A stretch of 64,000 nucleotides of DNA from positions 28,700,434-28,764,433 of the forward strand of contig JACMZG010001913.1 of the NCBI GenBank assembly GCA_018340805.1, written 5' to 3'. Each line of letters starts with the position of its first letter. Position 1 is the first letter of the stretch. The position numbers were made by a program, and so were the translations under genes. This DNA is from Microvelia longipes (lineage: Eukaryota; Arthropoda; Insecta; Hemiptera; Veliidae). Positions 61,601 through 64,000 of the stretch are shown here, piece after piece. The notes under the pieces were generated by a model. It was given only the letters and a program-made list of their open reading frames with translations. It did no database searches and was not told the DNA's origin.

Positions 61601-63725
61601 AAAGGACTTAAATAAATTAATAAAATGCAGAAGACTTTTCCAATAAGGACTTGAATAAATATAAATTAAAAAAAGCAGAATACTTTTCCCAATAAAGGAC
61701 TTAAATAATTAATAAAATGCAGAAATACTTTTCCCAATAAAGGACATGAATAAATTAATAAAATGCAGAAGACATTTCCCAATAAAGGACTTGAAAAATA
61801 TAAATTAATAAAATGCAGAATACTTTTCCCAATAAAGGACTTAAATAAATTAATAAAATGCAGAAGACTTTTCCCAATAAAGGACCTTAAATAAATAATA
61901 AATTGCAGAAACCTTTTCCAATAAAGTGGACTTGAATAAATATAAATTAATAAAATGCAGAATACTTTTCCCAATAAAGGACTTAAATAAATTAATAAAA
62001 TGCAGAATACTTTTCCCAATAAAGGACTTAAATAAATTAATTAAATGCAGAAGATTTCCCAATAAAGGACTTGAATAAATATAAAATTAATAAAATTGCG
62101 ATATTTTTCCCAATAAAGGACTTAAATAAATTAATAAAATGCAGTGGGAAGGACTTTTCCCAATAAAGGACTTGAATAAATATTAAATTAATAAAATGCA
62201 GAATACTTTTCCCAATAAAGGGACTTAAATAAATTAATAAATGCAGAAGACTTTTCCAATAAAGGACTTGAATAAATATAAATTAATAAAATGCAGAATA
62301 CTTTTCCTAATAAAGGACTTAAATAAATTAATAAAATGCAGAAGACATTTCCCAATAAAGGACCTTGAATACATATAAATTAATAAAATGCAGAATTACT
62401 TTTCCCAATAAAGGACTTAAATAAATTAATAAAATGCAGAAGACCTTTTTCCCATAAAGGATTAAAATAAAATTAATAAAATGCAGAAGACTTTTTCCCA
62501 TAAAGGATTGATAAATATAAATTAAATAAAATGCAGAATACTTTTTTCCCAATAAAGGATTAAATAATATTAATAAATGCAGAGACTTTTCCAATAAAGG
62601 ACTTAAAAAATTAATAAAAATCAGAAGGACTTTTCCCCATAAGGACTTGAATAAAATATAAATGAATAAAATGCAGAATACCTTTTCCCAATAAAGACTT
62701 AAATAAATTGAATAAAATGCAGAATATTTTCCCAATAAAGACTTAAAATAAATTAATTAAATGCAGAAGACTTTTCCCAGTAAAGACTTGAATAAATATA
62801 AATTTAATAAAATGCAATACTTTTCCCAATAAAGGACTTAAATAAAATTAATAAAAATTGCAGAAGACTTTTCCTAAAAAGACTTGAATTAAATATAAAT
62901 TAATAAATGCAAGAATACTTTTCCAATAAGGACTTAAATTAAATTATAAATGGCAGGAAGACTTTTCCCAATAAAGGACTTGAATAAATATAAATTAATA
63001 AAATGCAGAATACTTTTCCCAATAAAGGACTTAAATAAATTAATAAAATGCAGAAGACTTTTCCAATAAAGGACTTGAATAAATTATTAATTAATAAATG
63101 CAGAATACTTTTCCCAATATAGGAACTTAAATAAATTAATAAATGCAGAAGACTTTTCCCAATAAAGGACTTGAATAAATATAAATTAATAAAATGCAGA
63201 AGATACTTTTCCCAATAAGATTAAATAAATTAATAAATGGCAGAAGACTTTTCCCAATAAAGGACTTAAATAAAATAAATTAATAAAATTCAGAATACTT
63301 TTCCTTATAAAGGACTAATAAATAATAAAATGCAGAAGGACTTTTCCCAATTAAAGGAACTAATAAAAAATAAATTAATAAAATATCAAGCAATACTTCC
63401 TTATAAAGGACCTTAAATAAATTAATAAAATGCAGAAAAATGTATGGACCCGTCTAGATATATATAAGAGCAACAAATTAATAAAACAATAACACTTATT
63501 ATTATTATTAGTAGTGAGGAGAGTAGAAGTAATACTTCTATAGTTTGGAACTTAAAGTCTTCTTTAAACTTGCTTAGTCTTTAAATTACAGTTGTGTTAT
63601 TCTTTCTTTGAATGTTTATTAATAAGCATTGCATGTTTATATGTCAGGTCACAGTGTCAGTAGAGTCATGCACCAGCCCCTCTTCATTGTACCACCTCAT
63701 AGGGTTTCTTCCACTTTTACTGTAA
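29219..63725 (+). CDS. Dronc: CARD-containing initiator caspase (Dronc-like), multi-exon, catalytic exon damaged
   Basis: Initiator cysteine protease of the apoptosome pathway, recruited by an Apaf-1/Dark-type adaptor through its CARD (family knowledge). Exons 29219-29353, 30922-31058, 45943-46006 and 50571-50744 join in phase, then 55770-55899 (frameshifted), 59669-59956, 60466-60575 and 63648-63725 with stop. Order: CARD (residues 1-91), short linker, p20 start ([17 protein letters not shown]… [20 protein letters not shown]), p20 strand DDSCVVIII, then the p20-p10 linker and p10 ([30 protein letters not shown]). The exon with the QACRG cysteine was not identified; 59669 needs one leading base from it. 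The located pieces give about 370 residues; Drosophila Dronc is 450. Introns reach 15 kb, filled with mobile elements. A caspase is certain; the Dronc name rests on the CARD. Confidence 0.85.
29354..29915. other. Caspase intron 1, unique part
   Basis: Contains a 105-codon open frame at 29557-29874 with no recognisable domain or splice support, taken as chance. Confidence 0.5.
29920..30315. mobile_element. Tc1/mariner-like MITE, copy 2
   Basis: Ends CAGTCTATCGTTTAGTTTAA and GAACGATAGACTG are flanked by TA on both sides. Inverted relative to the copy at 20768-21132, with high similarity across the interior. 396 bp, non-coding. Confidence 0.85.
30922..31058 (+). CDS. Dronc: Dronc exon 2: CARD C-terminal half
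   Basis: Acceptor GTTTATAG, donor GTTAGA. Encodes [20 protein letters not shown], then [20 protein letters not shown]. The helix 4-6 pattern, with F…L..TG…A, matches CARD. Ends in phase 2. Confidence 0.88.
32277..32649 (+). pseudogene. MULE/ZSWIM-type transposase fragment
   Basis: The + strand shows FPAAFM, then after a frameshift [20 protein letters not shown] and [19 protein letters not shown]. These match the part of MULE-type transposases around the second catalytic Asp (…FM.D.A..F..AW…) and the conserved C-WH…R helix. Catalytic Asp is replaced by Asn in FMPNMA. The N- and C-terminal parts are lost. It lies between the MULE ends, so it is the element's own decayed transposase; it recalls the domain architecture of the zinc-finger gene at 25313. 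Confidence 0.7.
32670..33190 (+). mobile_element. LINE 3' fragment inside the MULE
   Basis: About 32695-32880 reads [29 protein letters not shown], stop, [14 protein letters not shown], the ORF2 C-terminus of a Jockey/I-like LINE. An AT-rich 3' UTR follows to about 33190. Confidence 0.65.
33758..34084. repeat. ~65-bp minisatellite, left part
   Basis: About five units containing GGTTCCATAGAAATTAATTT and GTAGTTATTGTCTACCGACA. The array continues at 41714-41810, so the provirus inserted into it and split it. Confidence 0.92.
34085..34298 (+). repeat. 5' LTR of the provirus
   Basis: 214 bp. Compared with the 3' LTR it has one A/G difference and four small indels, three of them in homopolymer or short-repeat positions. 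Confidence 0.93.
34299..34316 (+). promoter_or_regulatory. Primer-binding site
   Basis: TGGCGCAGTCGGTAGGAT begins immediately after the LTR; this form pairs with the 3' end of tRNA-Ser in errantiviruses. Confidence 0.85.
34752..35850 (+). pseudogene. gag: Provirus gag region (frameshifted)
   Basis: The region starts with an ATG at 34752 and reads a typical errantivirus Gag N-terminus ([16 protein letters not shown]), then breaks. Further blocks in other frames show LSNDEKIN- and YIRGLP-like motifs and an Asn-rich low-complexity tail of AAT/AAC repeats. At least three frame changes are needed. Confidence 0.7.
35990..36330 (+). pseudogene. Provirus aspartic protease
   Basis: [14 protein letters not shown] near 36015-36060 is the retroviral protease active-site motif (D-T-G-S). 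Frameshifted on both sides. Confidence 0.75.
36891..38170 (+). pseudogene. pol: Provirus reverse transcriptase and RNase H
   Basis: The pieces include the RT start ([20 protein letters not shown]), [25 protein letters not shown], the catalytic [12 protein letters not shown] (37398-), [12 protein letters not shown], and RNase [18 protein letters not shown] with [17 protein letters not shown]. Several single-base frameshifts split it (near 37075, 37300, 37600, 38030). Confidence 0.85.
38794..39531 (+). pseudogene. Provirus integrase
   Basis: 246 open codons with the HHCC zinc-binding domain ([11 protein letters not shown] … CETCQ) and the catalytic triad: HMDTF, TDPGTEL and the Glu of [12 protein letters not shown]. 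The C-terminal part continues in another frame to about 39680. It is the least damaged domain of the element. It remains part of a broken pol and is not independently translated. Confidence 0.85.
39810..41518 (+). pseudogene. env: Provirus Env-like glycoprotein region (broken)
   Basis: Third ORF of the errantivirus layout, related to baculovirus F-type fusion proteins (family knowledge). The sequence shows an N-terminal ectodomain start, a furin-like RIKR followed by a glycine-rich hydrophobic segment near 40130-40165, a helical heptad-like region, and at 41320-41430 a single membrane segment with a short basic tail. Frameshifts and stops interrupt it in several places (near 39970, 40155, 40330, 40725, 41050), so no intact product is encoded as assembled. 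Confidence 0.75.
41503..41713 (+). repeat. 3' LTR of the provirus
   Basis: 211 bp, preceded by the polypurine tract at 41492-41502. Confidence 0.93.
41714..41815. repeat. ~65-bp minisatellite, right part
   Basis: Starts with the duplicated ACCG and continues CGACATATTAC…, more diverged than the left part. Confidence 0.8.
42149..45510. repeat. 74-bp satellite array (about 45 copies)
   Basis: Units run GGAGCACTAGTTTGTAATTT, TGTAGTTTCACTATGCTAAC, TACGAGAATGTGCTCCTTTT, then GTTTTTGTATAACT. Variants end …GTGTTACAG or …GTGTAACAAG. Each unit contains two inverted pairs: GTAGTT/AACTAC and GGAGCAC/GTGCTCC. Copies differ mainly by 1-nt indels; the right third is more rearranged. Short open frames inside are not genes. 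It occupies caspase intron 2, ending about 430 bp before exon 3. Confidence 0.96.
45511..45942. other. Caspase intron 2, end
   Basis: AT-rich unique sequence before exon 3; nothing else recognised. Confidence 0.5.
45943..46006 (+). CDS. Dronc: Dronc exon 3: linker
   Basis: Acceptor TGTTTTCTAG, donor GTAAGT. Encodes [20 protein letters not shown] and Thr between CARD and p20, completing a Gly codon split with exon 2. The phase is correct on both sides. Confidence 0.78.
46007..46130. repeat. ~41-bp direct triplication at the exon 3 donor
   Basis: Three copies of a unit containing TACTACATGGACAAGTTATG and TTTAATAGAG start at the donor. Each repeat carries a donor-like hexamer: GTAAGT (46007), GTGAGT (46046), GTGAGT (46087). 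Confidence 0.85.
46772..47270. mobile_element. 499-bp MITE with 35-bp inverted ends
   Basis: Starts CTTCGGTATACGGTGCACCC and ends with its complement GGGTGCACCGTATACCGAAG. The inverted repeat is nearly perfect over 35 bp. The flanks hold further hairpins (46688-46755) ending in AACTAAG-type words found again near 47277. The interior is strongly A-rich on the + strand. Confidence 0.85.
47347..47384. repeat. 16-bp perfect hairpin
   Basis: ATTGATGGCTCGACAT and its complement are separated by six bases. Confidence 0.9.
47747..47886. mobile_element. 140-bp MITE (complete copy)
   Basis: AAAATCAGTTGACAGG…GGGAAA at the left is mirrored by TTTCCCACGCTGTCAACTGA at the right. Shares its interior with the partial copy at 23430-23560. 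Confidence 0.75.
48391..48515. repeat. 125-nt foldback
   Basis: GTCATCCTCAGTG…GGTGAGAAGAAG is mirrored by CTTCTTCTCACCGTCACTGA…; an inner pair AAGATTTGAG/CTCAAATCTT makes a nearly continuous hairpin. Confidence 0.85.
48539..48639 (-). repeat. 3' LTR of the compact retroelement
   Basis: 101 bp, identical by eye to the repeat at 50251-50351. Confidence 0.92.
49187..50080 (-). CDS. Coiled-coil/acidic ORF of the compact LTR element
   Basis: 297 residues, uninterrupted, beginning [20 protein letters not shown]. Residues about 10-110 are heptad-rich and charged (likely coiled coil). The rest is Glu/Lys/Asn/Ser-rich, ending DLDIE. After a TAA the same frame stays open for about 98 codons (to about 48890), ending in a basic segment [17 protein letters not shown] see no CCHC knuckle, protease or RT motif. 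It could be a Gag-like or accessory protein; I do not recognise the family. An intact long frame in a young element suggests selection or very recent insertion. Confidence 0.65.
   Translation of the reverse strand: MDFHYFCVNYLKKRIENRKEIDSLCENIIDNSLDVNITEDKILCLNDELYNIEEEVNEIRNDKQFAFEDGLILLKYRGKVIKMIENVEERRKKLLSYNKTQREFFTDIADNEFKLDREPVASVPNAMETVNIHSLAGVETMSVNLSSESIKERQESINVIEENQNLRNKKDLKKENLEAEIGEKYEVFKANLNLDKDDLENQVKENLEFASYVSNGTVSVEIIDQTDHELAKVVGVNCLEKEVKSSQPVFVSNSLLKSELNEVVSIKYGRSEVADVGDDNEVVIYPGGKESDDLDIE
50251..50351 (-). repeat. 5' LTR of the compact retroelement
   Basis: 101 bp; adjoins the PBS-like TGGCGACCGTAAAGG (complement, 50234-50248). Confidence 0.92.
50571..50744 (+). CDS. Dronc: Dronc exon 4: start of caspase p20
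   Basis: Acceptor TACTGTTTCAG, donor GTAAGT; 58 codons in phase 0. [19 protein letters not shown] is the first beta strand with the conserved Arg of the S1 pocket region (NPRG). [20 protein letters not shown] is the following helix and strand. Confidence 0.93.
50977..51247. mobile_element. MITE family B, copy 2
   Basis: Inverted relative to 26914-27233: starts GATAGAGACATTATTACTAG and ends ATATATATCTCTATG, and shares the GGTTTCAATGAGGTTACACA interior. The target duplication is no longer clear. Confidence 0.75.
51387..51848. mobile_element. hAT-like MITE, second copy (uninterrupted)
   Basis: AGAGACTAATACTATTAGAG at the left and CTAATAGTATTAGTCTCTTT at the right; interior as in the copy at 10143 but without the LINE. 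TTCACATC occurs on both flanks but is offset from the left end by about 21 bp. Confidence 0.82.
51850..52940. other. Caspase intron 4, unassigned
   Basis: A GC-richer patch at 51890-52080 (including GTGGCGACCCTG) may be a retroelement remnant. The rest is AT-rich with no supported exon. Confidence 0.35.
52943..55262 (-). mobile_element. LINE with internal RT deletion
   Basis: On the minus strand: APE endonuclease pieces ([46 protein letters not shown]; later ADHNDIF) at 55244-54346. RT N-terminus ([20 protein letters not shown] … [10 protein letters not shown]) to 53842. Then directly the FVDD region, [13 protein letters not shown], and the C-terminus ([25 protein letters not shown]) to 53044. 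The RT palm between KVIP and FVDD, roughly 200 residues in relatives, is missing. A homopolymer deletion breaks GDFN. The 3' tail is AT-rich at 52943-52970. Confidence 0.88.
55263..55769. other. Caspase intron 4, end
   Basis: A GC-rich patch at 55560-55640 includes a CCTCCG / CGGAGG pair. No gene recognised. Confidence 0.4.
55770..55899 (+). CDS. Dronc: Dronc exon 5: p20 strand with catalytic-His site, frameshifted
   Basis: Acceptor TTTGTTCTCAG, phase 0 as required by exon 4. Reads [20 protein letters not shown] then [10 protein letters not shown], the strand that precedes SHG in caspases. The next four bases (GCGA, 55860-55863) replace the six expected for Ser-His. Reading then resumes one frame over as [12 protein letters not shown], matching the usual HG-x-x-G turn. 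As assembled the catalytic His codon is gone. A donor GTATCC at 55900 is possible. It is either an assembly error or a real lesion. Confidence 0.7.
56200..56322. repeat. AT-rich palindromic microsatellite
   Basis: Imperfect AT/TA runs with mirrored order. Confidence 0.85.
56970..57605 (+). pseudogene. Possible Env-like remnant
   Basis: Broken frames with a Cys-rich segment (57060-57130), then [11 protein letters not shown] (about 57290), and finally a hydrophobic single-span segment ending in a stop (57535-57604). This layout resembles the C-terminal part of a viral-type membrane glycoprotein. There is no homology proof and no intact ORF. Upstream at 56393-56413, a GGCAGAACAGGGAGGCGCC word recalls a primer-binding site. 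Confidence 0.3.
57761..58345. repeat. Imperfect tandem duplication (~270-bp units) with an N between
   Basis: 57761-58035 and 58079-58345 align throughout (shared CGTAGCC…ACGTGT, TCTTCA.TAGGAGAT, GCACATACA..TAAAATTTT). The single ambiguous base at 58050 lies at the junction. Confidence 0.7.
58610..59015. mobile_element. hAT-like MITE, third copy (degraded)
   Basis: Shares ATTCCTTGGGCTAGCTAGGT, the TGACGTCATTTT segment and the ATCGGGTCTGTACTCC right part with the copies at 10143 and 51387. Both termini are eroded. Confidence 0.75.
59016..59668. other. Caspase intron before the p20-p10 linker exon
   Basis: AT-rich; I looked for the QACRG-type active-site exon here and did not find one. Confidence 0.5.
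59669..59956 (+). CDS. Dronc: Dronc exon: inter-subunit linker and start of p10
   Basis: Acceptor TTGTTTTAG, donor GTATAATT. Encodes [20 protein letters not shown], a Pro/Thr/Ser-rich linker ([20 protein letters not shown]), and then [13 protein letters not shown], the p10 beta strand with the YS..PGY motif. Asp residues (DLDD) are candidate autoprocessing sites. It needs one base from the preceding, unfound exon. Confidence 0.88.
60066..60096. repeat. (ATT)n microsatellite
   Basis: Ten ATT triplets. Confidence 0.9.
60466..60575 (+). CDS. Dronc: Dronc exon: p10 core
   Basis: Acceptor TTTATCAG, donor [26 protein letters not shown] then [16 protein letters not shown]. It aligns with the canonical GYVSWRN…GSWFIQ…L…; the substrate-pocket Trp is Leu here and the Arg is kept. 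Confidence 0.92.
60650..63440. repeat. 45/51-bp higher-order tandem array (about 58 units)
   Basis: Two alternating monomers: a 45-mer GCAGAATACTTTTCCCAATA…AAGGACTTAAATAAATTAAT and a 51-mer with GCAGAAGAC and an extra AAATAT (…GACTTGAATAAATATAAATT). They alternate as ~96-bp dimers over most of the array. Many 1-nt indels. Minus-strand open frames are repeat artefacts. Confidence 0.95.
63648..63725 (+). CDS. Dronc: Dronc terminal exon (p10 C-terminus)
   Basis: Acceptor TTATATGTCAG, phase 0. Encodes [20 protein letters not shown] and LPLLL, stop TAA at 63723-63725. LLHK-VTVSV matches the helix-strand after the p10 core. The ending is shorter than the usual GF.K.LYF tail, so a small frameshift near the end is possible. 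Confidence 0.7.
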   Translation, partial: VTVSVESCTSPSSLYHLIGFLPLLL

Positions 63726-64000
63726 TGTGATCTAGTTTTAGTCTCTGATAGAAGACCATCTGTGACTAGCTACATATTACAGTCCAGTTTGTTTTATGCA
63801 TACTTTTATGTTAAATTCTGTGGTTAATTAAATTCGTTTTTATTTTTCATTCACGTTTATCAACCAATTTTACACCACCAGTGCCACAGTTACAAAATTA
63901 TTTTACAATATTTTATTTTACTATATTATTTTACAATATTTTACTAAATTATTTATTGAGTATTTATGAAACTGAGATGTGTAGAATTAGAATCTATCTA
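63726..64000. other. Caspase 3' UTR / downstream DNA
   Basis: AT-rich; no clear AATAAA within the first 200 bases. Confidence 0.4.

Noticed and set aside
61666..62735. Minus-strand hydrophobic repeat frames
   Set aside because: Translation of the 45/51-bp array; frames shift with every indel.

Overview
The window is nuclear DNA from an AT-rich animal genome, most likely an insect with large, transposon-filled introns. I cannot name the species. Two spliced genes lie on the + strand. Every other protein-like stretch belongs to a transposable element, a tandem repeat or one intronless zinc-finger gene. Single-base indels are common inside otherwise recognisable coding sequence and repeat units. 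This suggests a long-read assembly with residual indel errors, so individual frameshifts must be read with caution.

Region 1 (1-23735, +) is the 3' part of a CDK12/13-type cyclin-dependent kinase gene. Ten exons join in phase, from the kinase hinge (539) to a stop at 23733-23735, and give 427 residues. They include a 42-bp microexon. The N-lobe exons lie to the left of the window. The introns hold LINE 3' fragments, hAT-like, Tc1/mariner-like and TTAA-flanked MITEs, a tRNA-derived SINE, a restriction-like-endonuclease retrotransposon fragment, a 32-bp array and a 36-bp array.

Region 2 (25313-26410, -) is an intronless 365-codon C2H2 zinc-finger gene with a second Cys/His domain like those of MULE-related proteins. 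To its right are a nested pair of 8-bp-TSD MITEs (26856-27726) and an 841-bp foldback element built from one repeated palindromic word (27832-28672).

Region 3 (29219-63725, +) is a CARD-containing initiator caspase gene (Dronc-like) spread over 34.5 kb. Seven intact exons were located: CARD, linker, start of p20, inter-subunit linker with start of p10, p10, and C-terminus. An eighth exon (55770) carries the catalytic-His strand, but it is frameshifted exactly at the Ser-His-Gly position. The Cys-bearing exon was not found convincingly. Intron 2 alone holds a 2.06-kb MULE with a 9-bp TSD, a 7.6-kb Ty3/Gypsy errantivirus-like provirus with LTRs, PBS and a broken env, and a 3.4-kb 74-bp satellite. 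Intron 3 holds a compact LTR element with two identical 101-bp LTRs around one coiled-coil ORF and no reverse transcriptase. Intron 4 holds a LINE with an internal deletion. The last intron is filled by a 2.8-kb array in which nearly every unit carries a sense AATAAA.

The strongest candidates for new biology are the pol-less LTR element with its single ORF, the palindromic foldback element, the apparent loss of the caspase catalytic His, and the satellites sitting beside exons of two regulatory genes.
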